This document shows positions 17,211 through 27,946 of a DNA stretch of 64,000 nt, one piece after another (position 1 is the stretch's first letter; each line of letters starts with the position of its first letter). Below the pieces are notes generated by a model. It worked only from the letters and a program-made list of their open reading frames with translations. It was not told the DNA's origin and did no database searches. The translations under genes and the position numbers were made by a program. Origin of the DNA: Mycobacterium senriense (GTDB lineage Bacteria > Actinomycetota > Actinomycetes > Mycobacteriales > Mycobacteriaceae); the NCBI RefSeq assembly GCF_019668465.1, contig NZ_AP024828.1:4402001-4466000 (forward strand). The letters are read 5' to 3'.

Positions 17211-17651
17211 GTGTCATCGACGGCCGATTACGCGGACAAGCTGCGGATGGCCGATCTGCGGGTGACCCGGCCCAGGGTTGCCGTGCTGGAGGTCGTGGAC
17301 GCCAATCCGCACGCCGACACCGAGACGATCTTCTCGGAGGTCCGCGTCGGCCTGCCCGATGTGTCGCGCCAAGCCGTCTACGACGTGCTCAATGCGCTGA
17401 CCGCCGTCGGTTTGGTGCGGCGCATCCAGCCCCTGGGCATGGTCGCGCGCTATGAATCGCGTGTCGGCGACAACCACCACCACGTCGTCTGCCGGTCCTG
17501 CGGGATCATCGCCGACATCGACTGCGCCGTCGGCGACGCTCCCTGCCTCACACCCTCCGACGACGACAACGTTCTTGATGGCTTCGTTCTCGACGAGGCC
17601 GAAGTCATCTACTGGGGCCTATGTGCCGATTGCTCGGCGACAGGTTCCTAG
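17211..17651 (+). CDS. furA: FurA, ferric-uptake-type repressor of katG
   Basis: 146-residue metalloregulator. The winged helix spans roughly residues 10-80 (LRVTRPRVAVLEVV, then DVSRQAVYDVLNALTAVGLV). Metal-binding residues are visible in RVGDNHHHVVCRSCG, and two CxxC pairs (CRSC and CADC near the C-terminus) could bind zinc or act as redox switches. FurA represses itself and the downstream katG and is relieved by oxidants. The GTG at 17211 was chosen by homology with M. tuberculosis FurA. A short acidic insertion (SDDDNVLDG) before the last strand appears longer than in the M. tuberculosis protein as I remember it. katG starts 48 bp downstream. Confidence 0.95.
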   Translation: MSSTADYADKLRMADLRVTRPRVAVLEVVDANPHADTETIFSEVRVGLPDVSRQAVYDVLNALTAVGLVRRIQPLGMVARYESRVGDNHHHVVCRSCGIIADIDCAVGDAPCLTPSDDDNVLDGFVLDEAEVIYWGLCADCSATGS

Positions 17652-17663
17652 ATCACGCCGTGA

Positions 17664-19940
<2,277 letters not shown>

Positions 19941-19958
19941 GAGGGGCTTGATCAAAAG

Positions 19959-19993
19959 CGGCACCCCGCGAGCGATCCGCTCGCGGGGTGCCG
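19959..19993. terminator. Bidirectional intrinsic terminator after katG
   Basis: A perfect 16-bp stem (CGGCACCCCGCGAGCG and its complement) with a three-base loop ATC, preceded by AAAA and followed by TTCTTT. It lies 18 bp after the katG stop and 17 bp from the stop of the convergent DUF1906 gene, so it probably ends transcription from both sides. It is the strongest hairpin seen in the window. Confidence 0.9.
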
Positions 19994-20009
19994 TTCTTTC
20001 GCGTCTGGG

Positions 20010-20846
20010 TCAGCGATCGAGATCCCACTGCCCGAAATCGGCGGCGAGGACGTCGTCGACATCGACATTGATGCCGCCCAGCAGCGGCCCCGGATTTCCC
20101 GGGCTGTTGACCACCGTTTGGTAGAGGACCGCGGCCGGTTCGCGATCGCCGTGCGACCAGGACCTCGTCTGCCACACCCATTGGTGTCCCGCGCTGGTGG
20201 ACGGACCGACGACGCCGTCCCTGATCGCCCACCTACACACCTGGGCGTCTCCGTAGATGCCGGTACGGCCCACACCCAACACCGAGTTGATCCCTCGAAA
20301 CCATTGGACCGCAGCGTTATTCCAAACGTTGCCGTCGATGTCGTCATCGACGCTGAAAAAGATGGGCGCCGAGTTCGGGCCTCCCGCGGCGGAGTGCAAC
20401 TGCATGGCCGTGCGCGCGTCGGCCACGCCGCCGTCATAGCCCCGGGTCAAATCCGACGGGTCGGGCCAGCCGGGCTTGCCGTACTGAAAGTTGCTGACGA
20501 TATGCAGCCCCGCCGCGCGCAGCGCGTCGGCGTAGTCCCGGGTGAGCGGTTTGGCCTCGAAGTTTGCGCCCGGCCGCGACTGCGATACGTAATTCACCAC
20601 GCCGTCGTAGCCGGCCGACTTGATCTCGTCGGGAGCGATCCGGCGCTCGGCGAAATCGATCAGCCGCATGCCGGCAGCCGACGCCTTCGGGGCCTCGGCG
20701 CCCGCGCCCAGGCCCAGTAACGTCGGCGCCATGACATAGGCGCCGGCATATTTGAAGAGGTCGCGCCTCGAAGGCGATCGACGATCGCCGCGTCCACCTG
20801 GTCCGGCCGAATCCCGCACCGCGCGATGGTAACAAAATGCCCGCAC
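20010..20846 (-). CDS. Tat-exported DUF1906 (glycoside-hydrolase-like) protein
   Basis: About 278 residues. A twin-arginine signal (SRRDLFKYAGAYVMAPTLLG, ending near PKASAAG) indicates folded export. The mature part is DUF1906, an alpha/beta-barrel related to GH25-type hydrolases: GMRLIDFAERRIAPDEIKSA, then YDGVVNYVSQSRPGANF, and APIFFSVDDDIDGNVWNNAA with an acidic cluster that may be catalytic. The C-terminus GGINVDVDDVLAADFGQWD is typical. Action on peptidoglycan or another glycan is plausible but unproven. The start is uncertain: GTG at 20846 follows AAAGGGG very closely, GTG at 20819 is an alternative, and the frame is open to 20966. Confidence 0.75.
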   Translation of the reverse strand: MRAFCYHRAVRDSAGPGGRGDRRSPSRRDLFKYAGAYVMAPTLLGLGAGAEAPKASAAGMRLIDFAERRIAPDEIKSAGYDGVVNYVSQSRPGANFEAKPLTRDYADALRAAGLHIVSNFQYGKPGWPDPSDLTRGYDGGVADARTAMQLHSAAGGPNSAPIFFSVDDDIDGNVWNNAAVQWFRGINSVLGVGRTGIYGDAQVCRWAIRDGVVGPSTSAGHQWVWQTRSWSHGDREPAAVLYQTVVNSPGNPGPLLGGINVDVDDVLAADFGQWDLDR

Positions 20847-21008
20847 CCCCTTTCGGCCGATTTCGCCGGTCAGCGCGGGTCGACTCCGGGTGCCGCGCGG
20901 GCGGAACCGGCCGGTCGGAAAGATCGCGGAGGTCGGGCAATGGCATGATCTTTGCGTGTCGGACATCCTGGGGGCCGCCTACGGACGGCACGGCGGATCT
21001 TCGGCTCG

Positions 21009-21054
21009 TTGCGCTCGCTTAGGTGATCGAACTATAGTCTGGACACATGTCCAG
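21009..21054 (+). promoter_or_regulatory. Promoter with overlapping palindromic operator before the GT4 cassette
   Basis: TTGCGC (21009-21014) and TATAGT (21033-21038) are spaced by 18 bp and form a plausible promoter. Directly after the -10, 21039-21054 reads CTGGACACATGTCCAG: 7-bp inverted arms around a 2-bp centre. The size and position fit a TetR-type repressor site covering the transcription start. It lies 87 bp before the glycosyltransferase start. No TetR gene is adjacent, so the regulator is unknown. Confidence 0.5.
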
Positions 21055-21085
21055 TTTGCTGTCACGGAGTTCGGGAGTCCGTTGA
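21047..21085 (+). CDS. Candidate leaderless 12-codon leader peptide
   Basis: An ATG lies 8 bp after the -10 element and inside the palindrome. It opens a 12-codon frame, MSSLLSRSSGVR, ending in TGA at 21083-21085, well before the glycosyltransferase start. Mycobacteria translate leaderless transcripts efficiently, so this could be a regulatory leader peptide for the downstream operon. Evidence is positional only; it may be chance. Confidence 0.25.
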   Translation: MSSLLSRSSGVR

Positions 21086-21140
21086 CCGCGATGGATTCGG
21101 CGCCATTCCGCGGTCATTTTCCAGCAAAGAAGAGTTGAGT

Positions 21141-22391
21141 ATGCGAATTGCCCTGCTGTCCTACCGTAGTAAGACCCATTGCGGCGGACAGGGCGTCTAC
21201 GTGCGCCATCTCAGCCACGGTCTGGTGGAACTCGGTCACGACGTCGAGGTGTTTTCCGGACAGCCGTATCCTGACCTGCTCGACCCGCGGGTCCGGCTCA
21301 CCGAGGTGCCCAGCCTTGATCTGTATCGCGAACCCGACCCCTTCCGGGTGCCGCGGCCGAGCGAGATTCGTAATTCCATCGACCTCTTGGAATTGCTCAC
21401 CACGTGGACCGCGGGCTTTCCCGAACCGCGAACGTTCACCATGCGGGCCGCGCGGTTACTTGCCCAGCGGACAGCCGATTTCGATGTCGTCCACGACAAT
21501 CAGAGCCTGGGCACCGGACTGCTCAGCATCGCCGAGGCGGGACTGCCGGTCGTGGCCACCGTGCACCACCCGATCACCCGCGATCGCGTGCTCGACCTTG
21601 CCGCCGCGCGATGGTGGCGAAAGCCGTTGGTGCGCCGCTGGTATGGGTTCTTGGACATGCAACAAGAGGTCGCCCGGCACATCCCCGACCTGTTGACCGT
21701 CTCGTCGTCGTCGGCCTCGGACATCATCGCCGACTTCGGCGTGGCACCCGAGCAACTTCACGTCGTGCCGCTGGGGGTGAAGACCGAGCTGTTCAAACCG
21801 GGATCCGGTCCCCGCGAGCCTGGCCGCATCATCGCGATCGCCAGCGCCGACACCCCGCTCAAGGGCGTGCGCACCCTGCTGCAGGCGGTCGCCCGGCTGC
21901 GCACCGTCCGTGATCTCGAGTTGCGGTTGGTCGCCAAGGTGGAGCCCAACGGTCCGACCCACAAGCTCATTGCCGAACTCGGGATCTCCGACATCGTGCA
22001 CATCACCAGCGGGCTGTCCGACGCGGAGTTGGCCGCCTTGTTCGCGTCCGCCGAGGTCGCCTGCATCCCCTCGCTCTACGAAGGGTTTTCGCTGCCCGCG
22101 GTGGAAGCCATGGCCAGCGGCACCCCGATCGTCGCCAGCCGGGTCGGCGCGCTACCGGAAGTCCTTGGGACAGACGGCACTTGCGCCGAGCTGGTGCCGC
22201 CCGCCGACGTGGATGCGCTGACGCACGCACTCGGTGAACTCCTGGACTCCCCGGAAAAGCGCCGCAGCCTCGGCAAGGCGGGCCGCACCCGTGCCGTCAA
22301 CGTCTTCAGCTGGGAAGCGGTGGCCGCGCAGACCGTTCGGGTCTACGAGCGCGCGATCGCGCGCAACACGCAGGGCGGAGCGCCATGCTGA
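21141..22391 (+). CDS. GT4-family glycosyltransferase
   Basis: 416-residue retaining GT-B glycosyltransferase. The N-terminus RIALLSYRSKTHCGGQGVYV carries the GGQGVY loop usual for GT4 enzymes; the C-terminal donor domain shows IIAIASADTPLKGVRTLLQA and the E-x7-E region PSLYEGFSLPAVEAMASGTP. The nucleotide sugar and acceptor are unknown. The ATG at 21141 follows AAAGAAGAG; a TTG at 21135 is an alternative. Its stop overlaps the next gene's start (ATGCTGA), so it leads a tightly coupled three-gene operon with a methyltransferase and a cyclase-like toroid protein. The acceptor could be a lipid or prenyl-linked molecule (inference). Confidence 0.88.
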   Translation: MRIALLSYRSKTHCGGQGVYVRHLSHGLVELGHDVEVFSGQPYPDLLDPRVRLTEVPSLDLYREPDPFRVPRPSEIRNSIDLLELLTTWTAGFPEPRTFTMRAARLLAQRTADFDVVHDNQSLGTGLLSIAEAGLPVVATVHHPITRDRVLDLAAARWWRKPLVRRWYGFLDMQQEVARHIPDLLTVSSSSASDIIADFGVAPEQLHVVPLGVKTELFKPGSGPREPGRIIAIASADTPLKGVRTLLQAVARLRTVRDLELRLVAKVEPNGPTHKLIAELGISDIVHITSGLSDAELAALFASAEVACIPSLYEGFSLPAVEAMASGTPIVASRVGALPEVLGTDGTCAELVPPADVDALTHALGELLDSPEKRRSLGKAGRTRAVNVFSWEAVAAQTVRVYERAIARNTQGGAPC

Positions 22392-23143
22392 CGGTCGATT
22401 TCGACCGGCTCGGGATCGGGCCGTCGACCAAGGTCATCGACGTGGGATGCGGAGCCGGCCGGCACGCGTTCGAAGCGTATCGGCGCGGCGCAGACGTCGT
22501 CGCCTTCGACCGCGACGAAGCCGAACTGCGGTCGGTGGACACCATTCTGCGCGCGATGGCCGAAACCGGCCAGGCGCCCGCCGGCGCGTCGGCGAAGGTG
22601 GTCGTCGGTGACGCGCTCAAGCTGCCCTACGCCGATAAGACGTTCGACTGCGTCATCGCTTCGGAGATCCTGGAGCACATCCCCCACGACGACGCGGCGA
22701 TCGCCGAGCTGATCAGGGTGCTCAAAGTCGGTGGCACGCTGGCGGTCAGCGTGCCGCGGTGGCTGCCCGAGCAGGTGTGCTGGTGGTTGTCCGACGAGTA
22801 CCACGCCAACGAGGGCGGCCACGTACGCATCTACCGGGCCAACGAGTTGCGCGGCAAGATCCTGGGCGGCGGACTGGCATTGACCCACACCCATCACGCC
22901 CACGCCTTGCACTCCCCGTTCTGGTGGCTCAAATGCGCTGTGGGCGTGGACAACACCGACCACCGCGCTGTGACCACCTACCACAAGCTGCTGGTGTGGG
23001 ACCTGATGCAACGGCCCAAGATCACCCAGCTGGCGGAGTCGCTGCTCAATCCGCTGCTGGGCAAGAGCGTAGCGATGTACTTCGTCAAACCGCAGGAGGC
23101 GAAAAGCGAAGCGACTGAAGGATACTCAGTTGCATCGGTCTAA
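22385..23143 (+). CDS. Class I SAM methyltransferase in the GT4 cassette
   Basis: 252 residues, UbiE/Methyltransf_11 type. SAM-binding motif I is KVIDVGCGAGRHAFEAYRRG; the acidic ribose contact is VVAFDRDEAEL; VVVGDALKLPYADKTFDCVI and SEILEHIPHDDAAIAELIRV are motifs II-III. The C-terminal third (WLPEQVCWWLSDEYHANEGG, then RIYRANELRGKILGGGL) is a substrate lid rich in Trp and His. Its start overlaps the stop of the glycosyltransferase by 7 bp, so translation is coupled. It probably O-methylates the product of the preceding or following enzyme (inference). Confidence 0.85.
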   Translation: MLTVDFDRLGIGPSTKVIDVGCGAGRHAFEAYRRGADVVAFDRDEAELRSVDTILRAMAETGQAPAGASAKVVVGDALKLPYADKTFDCVIASEILEHIPHDDAAIAELIRVLKVGGTLAVSVPRWLPEQVCWWLSDEYHANEGGHVRIYRANELRGKILGGGLALTHTHHAHALHSPFWWLKCAVGVDNTDHRAVTTYHKLLVWDLMQRPKITQLAESLLNPLLGKSVAMYFVKPQEAKSEATEGYSVASV

Positions 23144-24206
23144 CGTGCCCGCAATTCCGGGGGTCCTCACTCCCGAACAATGCCGACAGACCGCGCTTTC
23201 CATCGCCACCGCACAGGAACCATCGGGTGCCATCCCCTGGTTCGAGGGCGGCCATACCGATCCGTGGGATCACATCGAGTGCGCGATGGCGCTCACCACC
23301 GCCGGTCTGTTGGAGCCGGCGCGGGCCGCCTTCGACTGGAGCCGCCGCACCCAGCGGCCCGATGGCTCGTGGCCCATCCAGTTCCGCGCGGGTGTCATCG
23401 AAGACGCTAACAGCGACAGCAACTTCTGCGCCTATATCGGCGCGGGCGTGTGGCATCACGTGCTGGTCACCGGCGACGAGACGTTCGCGGCCGAGATGTG
23501 GCCGGTGGTGCACAAAGCGATCGACTTCGTCATCGACATGCAACTCGGCTATGGCGAGATCGGTTGGGCGCGAAGCGAAGCCGGTGTGCTGCCGGAAGCC
23601 CTGCTGACCGGATGCTCGAGCATCTTTCACAGCATCCGCTGCGCGCTCGCCCTGGCTGCCTGGGTCGAGGACCCGCAGCCGGAGTGGGAATTGGCGCTGG
23701 GCCGCCTGGGTCACGCCATCTCCGCGCACCCGGAGGCGTTCACCGAAAAGGACCGTTACTCGATGGAGTGGTACTACCCCATCCTCGGTAGCGTCCTGCG
23801 GGGCCCGGCGGCGGCCGCGCGCATCAAGCAGCGTTGGGACGCCTTCGTGGTTGACGGCCTTGGCATCCGGTGTGTCGGCGACCGTCCGTGGGTGACCGGG
23901 GCCGAAACCTGCGAGCTGGTGATGGCGCTGGACGCCATCGGGCAGGATGCGGATGCTCATCAACAGTTCGCGGCGATGCAGCATCTGCGCGAAGACGACG
24001 GGTCTTATTGGACGGGGCTGGTTTTCGCGGACGGCAAGCGGTGGCCCGAGGAGCGCACCACCTGGACCGGTGCGGCGATGATCCTGGCGGCGGACGCCCT
24101 ATCGAACACCACCGCCGGGGCGGGAATCTTCCGCGGCGACGAACTCCCGGTGGGCCTGCAGACCGACTTCGATTGCGAATGCGTTGTCACCGGTCCGGGC
24201 CGATAA
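23130..24206 (+). CDS. Prenyltransferase/squalene-cyclase-like alpha-toroid protein
   Basis: 358 residues predicted to form an (alpha/alpha) barrel. The QW-like repeat RTQRPDGSWPIQFRAG resembles repeats of squalene-hopene cyclases and protein prenyltransferases, and the later LREDDGSYWTGLVFADGKRW is a second one. DPWDHIECAMALTTAGLLEP supplies an inner helix. The DxDD motif of class II cyclases is not evident, so this may instead be a glycosidase- or lyase-like toroid acting on a sugar. A TTG at 23130 is 8 bp after GAAGGA; the GTG at 23145 is the alternative. It overlaps the preceding methyltransferase by 14 bp. Annotation pipelines often call such proteins 'prenyltransferase' without evidence. 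Confidence 0.7.
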   Translation: MHRSNVPAIPGVLTPEQCRQTALSIATAQEPSGAIPWFEGGHTDPWDHIECAMALTTAGLLEPARAAFDWSRRTQRPDGSWPIQFRAGVIEDANSDSNFCAYIGAGVWHHVLVTGDETFAAEMWPVVHKAIDFVIDMQLGYGEIGWARSEAGVLPEALLTGCSSIFHSIRCALALAAWVEDPQPEWELALGRLGHAISAHPEAFTEKDRYSMEWYYPILGSVLRGPAAAARIKQRWDAFVVDGLGIRCVGDRPWVTGAETCELVMALDAIGQDADAHQQFAAMQHLREDDGSYWTGLVFADGKRWPEERTTWTGAAMILAADALSNTTAGAGIFRGDELPVGLQTDFDCECVVTGPGR

Positions 24207-24218
24207 CCCGCTGCTCCG

Positions 24219-24890
<672 letters not shown>

Positions 24891-25006
24891 CTATCGTCTG
24901 GATCGACGCCGCCGACACCGTGGTCGTTGTTCGCGCTGAGCGATCACCCGCGATCTGTATCCGGCCTGCCCAGCGGGCGGAGCGGGTTCGCTCTAACATC
25001 ATCTGC

Positions 25007-25699
25007 GTGTGCGCGTTGCTTATCCGTAAATTTGCTGGTGTGGGCTTTGCCGCGGTCATGGCCGCGGCCGCCCTGACGTTGCCCGCCGCGGTGCTGCCGC
25101 CCGGGACGCCGGGGGCGGCACCGCCGGCCGCGGCCGCGAACTGCCCGCCGGTGCAGATCGTGTTCGCCCGCGGCCGTAACGAATCACCCGGGCCGGGCGT
25201 GCTGGGCAATGCGTTCATCAGTGACGTGCGCAGCAAGGTCAACAGGACCGTCGGCGTGTACGCCGTGCAATACCCGGCCGACACCGAGGTGGCCCAGGGT
25301 GCCAACGACATGAGCCACCACATTCAGGACATGGTCAACAACTGCCCCGACACCCGGCTGGTGCTGGGCGGGTACTCGCTGGGTGCGGCGGTCACCGACG
25401 TCGTGCTGGCGGCGCCCATCGGCGCCTTCGGTTTCGACAGCCCGCTACCGCCCGGGGTCGATCAGCACGTCGCCGCCGTCGCCCTGTTCGGCAACGGAAG
25501 CCAGTGGGTGGGTCCGATCACCAACTTCAACCCGACCTATAACGACCGGACCATCGAGTTGTGCCACGGCGCCGATCCCATCTGCAACCCGGCCGACCCG
25601 AACACCTGGAAGGAAAACTGGCCACAGCATCTCGCCGGCGCCTACATAGACGCCGGCATGGCCGACCAGGCCGCCGACTTCGTCGCCGGCAAGCTCTGA
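25007..25699 (+). CDS. Secreted cutinase-family serine esterase
   Basis: Second cutinase of the window, ~230 residues. The signal region (FAGVGFAAVMAAAALTLPAA) ends in an Ala/Pro-rich stretch before NCPPVQIVFARGRNESPGPG, the start of the cutinase core. The nucleophile motif is GGYSLG, where the more common Culp version is GGYSQG. The aspartate is in CHGADPIC and the histidine in PQHLAGAYIDAG. The GTG at 25007 is the best start because the hydrophobic segment follows it; the frame is open from 24920. It is closed by a perfect hairpin at 25736-25765. Expected role: ester hydrolysis at the cell surface or outside. Confidence 0.85.
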   Translation: MCALLIRKFAGVGFAAVMAAAALTLPAAVLPPGTPGAAPPAAAANCPPVQIVFARGRNESPGPGVLGNAFISDVRSKVNRTVGVYAVQYPADTEVAQGANDMSHHIQDMVNNCPDTRLVLGGYSLGAAVTDVVLAAPIGAFGFDSPLPPGVDQHVAAVALFGNGSQWVGPITNFNPTYNDRTIELCHGADPICNPADPNTWKENWPQHLAGAYIDAGMADQAADFVAGKL

Positions 25700-25735
25700 C
25701 CCAACGGCGCATCCCTTGACCACTACGCAAGGCTC

Positions 25736-25765
25736 GAATCCGCTAGCAGATGTGCTAGCGGATTC
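25736..25765. terminator. Perfect 13-bp hairpin between convergent genes
   Basis: GAATCCGCTAGCA, loop GATG, then TGCTAGCGGATTC: a perfect 13-bp stem with a 4-base loop. It sits between the cutinase stop (25699) and the stop of the convergent LLM oxidoreductase (25814). No T-run follows on either strand, which is common in mycobacterial terminators. A bidirectional terminator is most likely. Confidence 0.65.
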
Positions 25766-25813
25766 ACGCGTGGCCGCTGTTCGGCGCCGGGGCTGCCCGA
25801 GCCCGGCCCACGC

Positions 25814-26965
25814 CTAACGCAGGTTGGTGGGGTTGAGGTCCTCGGGCATCTGCTGTCCGGCGTCCTCGTAGGCCTTCTTGATCGCGGCCATCGCGGGCGC
25901 GCCGTAGTCGCGCTTCTTCGCGACCACCATGTCGTAGCTGGCGCGCAGCGGATCCATGTGGCCCCGGAATTCGGGAATCACGTAGCGGCCCATCAATTCA
26001 TAGCTGCGCAGGGTGGCCTCCCGGTCCGCCCAATCCCCGGCCAGCACCAGGAAGCCACCGAATCCACCGGTGATGTTCTGCAGCCGGTGCAACGCCTCGA
26101 TCATGTCGTCCGGCGTACCCACGATCGCGGCGTCCTCTTCGATTTCCTGCTCCAGCGTGTAGTCGTTCTTCAGCCCGGCGACCCGCTTGAAGTACCCGAC
26201 GCGTTCGGCTTCACGCCCTTCGATCACCTCGGCCTTGGCCTGTTCGCGAGTGTGCGCGAGGTGGGCCCGGATCACCAGGCGCCACTCGTCGCGGCGGAGT
26301 TGCTTGCCGGTTTCCGCGGCGGCCTTCTCGCCGAGCGCCCAGTGCGCCGCGAGGTCCTTCTTGCCGCCGATCAGCCCGGCGCCCAGCGAAAGAACGCCCA
26401 CCCCGTGTGTGCCGGCCGCGGTCATGCCCGACGGCGAGGTGCTGGACGCGACGGCTATCGGCATCGTCCCGTTCACCGGAAGCATTTGCAGCCGAGCCTC
26501 ATTCAGGGTGAACCAGTCGCTGTGATGCGTGACGATCTCACCGGCGAGCAGCCGGATGATCACGCCCAGGGCCTCGTTCATTCGGGGTCGCTGCGTGCTC
26601 GGGTCGATGCCCATCATCGTGGCGTCGGAGATCAGCGCCCCCGGGCCCACGCCGAGCATCGCCCGGCCGTGCGTCAGGTAGTCCAGCTGCACGAATCGGT
26701 CGGCCACCATCATCGGGTGGTGGTACGGCAGGCTGACCACTCCGGAACCGAGCTTGATCCGCTGGGTCCGTTGCCCGGCCGCCGCCAGGAACATCGCCGG
26801 GTCGGCGATGTTCTCCCACGCCGCCGAGTGGTGCTCGCCCACCCATGCCTCGTCGAAGCCCCACCGGTCGCACAACTCGATCAGCTCGAGGTCGCGCTCG
26901 TAGGTGGTCAGCGGGCTTTCCCGCACCGGGTGGTACGGGGCGATGAATGTTCCGAACCTCAACAT
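25814..26965 (-). CDS. LLM-class flavin-dependent oxidoreductase
   Basis: 383-residue bacterial luciferase-like monooxygenase. The start MLRFGTFIAPYHPVRESPLT matches two other LLM proteins in the window (31694-32893 and 55177-56340). The conserved core reads DEAWVGEHHSAAWENIADPA, then RIKLGSGVVSLPYHHPMMVA and HGRAMLGVGPGALISDATMM. LLM enzymes use FMN or F420; which cofactor is used here cannot be read, and the long C-terminus matches limonene-monooxygenase-like members. It is divergent from the enoyl-CoA hydratase, with the putative TetR motif (26984-27001) between them, so it probably belongs to that regulon. Confidence 0.87.
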   Translation of the reverse strand: MLRFGTFIAPYHPVRESPLTTYERDLELIELCDRWGFDEAWVGEHHSAAWENIADPAMFLAAAGQRTQRIKLGSGVVSLPYHHPMMVADRFVQLDYLTHGRAMLGVGPGALISDATMMGIDPSTQRPRMNEALGVIIRLLAGEIVTHHSDWFTLNEARLQMLPVNGTMPIAVASSTSPSGMTAAGTHGVGVLSLGAGLIGGKKDLAAHWALGEKAAAETGKQLRRDEWRLVIRAHLAHTREQAKAEVIEGREAERVGYFKRVAGLKNDYTLEQEIEEDAAIVGTPDDMIEALHRLQNITGGFGGFLVLAGDWADREATLRSYELMGRYVIPEFRGHMDPLRASYDMVVAKKRDYGAPAMAAIKKAYEDAGQQMPEDLNPTNLR

Positions 26966-26983
26966 GCCGTCCAGCTCCTATAG

Positions 26984-27001
26984 TCTACGTCAACGTTCAT
27001 G
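26984..27001. promoter_or_regulatory. Island motif A (putative TetR operator), copy 1
   Basis: TCTACGTCAACGTTCATG, in the intergenic region between the divergent LLM and enoyl-CoA hydratase genes. Near-identical sequences occur at 27847-27864 before the TetR gene and at 32902-32919 before another LLM gene. The shared core is TC-W-ACGTC-W-ACGTTCA-Y-G. It lies 18 bp from the LLM start and 29 bp from the hydratase start, well placed to control both. Confidence 0.6.
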
Positions 27002-27030
27002 CTCAATATGTCCAAGCAAGGGGGCGCCTG

Positions 27031-27804
27031 ATGCTCGATCCCGCCGCGTACCGCACCATCGACGTCGCCGTGAACGGCGCGACCGCCGTCGCGGTGCTGA
27101 CGCTGAACCGCCCGCAGAAGGCCAACGCCGTTGACGACGTGATGCATTCGGAACTGTCGCGGGTGTTCGCGGCGGCCCAGGACGACGTCCGGGTGCGTGC
27201 CGTCGTGCTGACCGGGGCGGGCCGAACCTTCTCCGCCGGCGGCGACGAATCCAGCGATCGCGAGTACTCGCCCAGCTCGGGGCGAACCCCTATCGAGGAG
27301 GCGCGCCACATCGTCGACGACATCGTGGGGCTGACCAAGCCGCTGGTCGCCGCGGTCAACGGCCACGCGATCGGGCTCGGTGCGGTGCTGGCGACCCTGG
27401 CCGACGTCTCGTACATGTCGGAGGCGGCCAAACTCGGCGACCTGCACGTGCACGCCGCGCTGCCGGCGGGCAACGGGGCCGCGGTGATCTGGCCGCTGCT
27501 CGTCGGGCTCAACCGCGCCAAATACCTGCTGATGACGGGTGAGTTGCTCAGTGCCGCGGAAGCCGAACGCTTCGGGCTGGTCTCCCGCGTCGTCCCGCCG
27601 GCCGACGTTCTGCCGTCGTCCATGGCGATGGCGCAACGACTCGCAGCGCTGGCCCCCCAGGCGGTGCAGGGCACCAAGGCGGCGGTGAATCGGCTGCTCG
27701 CGATGGCCTCGGGTGCGGTGCTGCCGTTCTCGTTGGCCCTCGAGGCGGCCGCCATGGAGCACGATGATTTCCGCGCCGCGATGGCGAAGCTGGGCCGCGC
27801 GTGA
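27031..27804 (+). CDS. Enoyl-CoA hydratase/isomerase family protein of the catabolic island
   Basis: 257-residue crotonase. AVLTLNRPQKANAVDDVMHS opens the fold; TFSAGGDESSDREYSPSS and NGHAIGLGAVLATLADVSYM provide the oxyanion-hole segments. The position usually holding the second catalytic glutamate reads HAALPAGNGAAVIWPLL, so hydratase activity is uncertain and an isomerase, hydrolase or lyase role is possible. AAGGGGG lies about 7 bp before the ATG at 27031. It shares a divergent promoter region with the LLM gene at 25814 and precedes the TetR gene. It likely processes a CoA thioester made from the island substrate (inference). Confidence 0.85.
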   Translation: MLDPAAYRTIDVAVNGATAVAVLTLNRPQKANAVDDVMHSELSRVFAAAQDDVRVRAVVLTGAGRTFSAGGDESSDREYSPSSGRTPIEEARHIVDDIVGLTKPLVAAVNGHAIGLGAVLATLADVSYMSEAAKLGDLHVHAALPAGNGAAVIWPLLVGLNRAKYLLMTGELLSAAEAERFGLVSRVVPPADVLPSSMAMAQRLAALAPQAVQGTKAAVNRLLAMASGAVLPFSLALEAAAMEHDDFRAAMAKLGRA

Positions 27805-27846
27805 GGCTTGCATCAGTAGCGACGCTAAGACGCCGCCCGAGATTTG

Positions 27847-27864
27847 TCAACGTCAACGTTCACG
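27847..27864. promoter_or_regulatory. Island motif A (putative TetR operator), copy 2
   Basis: TCAACGTCAACGTTCACG lies between the enoyl-CoA hydratase stop and the TetR gene. With the bases that follow, it contains a clean inverted repeat, TCAACGT-TC-ACGTTGA (27853-27868), 7-bp arms and a 2-bp centre. It is the most symmetrical of the three copies, as expected for an autoregulatory site in front of the repressor gene. Confidence 0.6.
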
Positions 27865-27946
27865 TTGATAAACGTGTTAATGCTCAGGTCAGCTCGCCCG
27901 ATGGCGTATTTTGACATCGCAGCACCCGCACACCAGGAGGCCGACG

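Noticed and set aside
25731..25765. GGCTCGAATCC resembling a tRNA T-arm or integration site
   Set aside because: No acceptor, D or anticodon arm can be built around it, and the bases are part of a perfect 13-bp hairpin better explained as a terminator.
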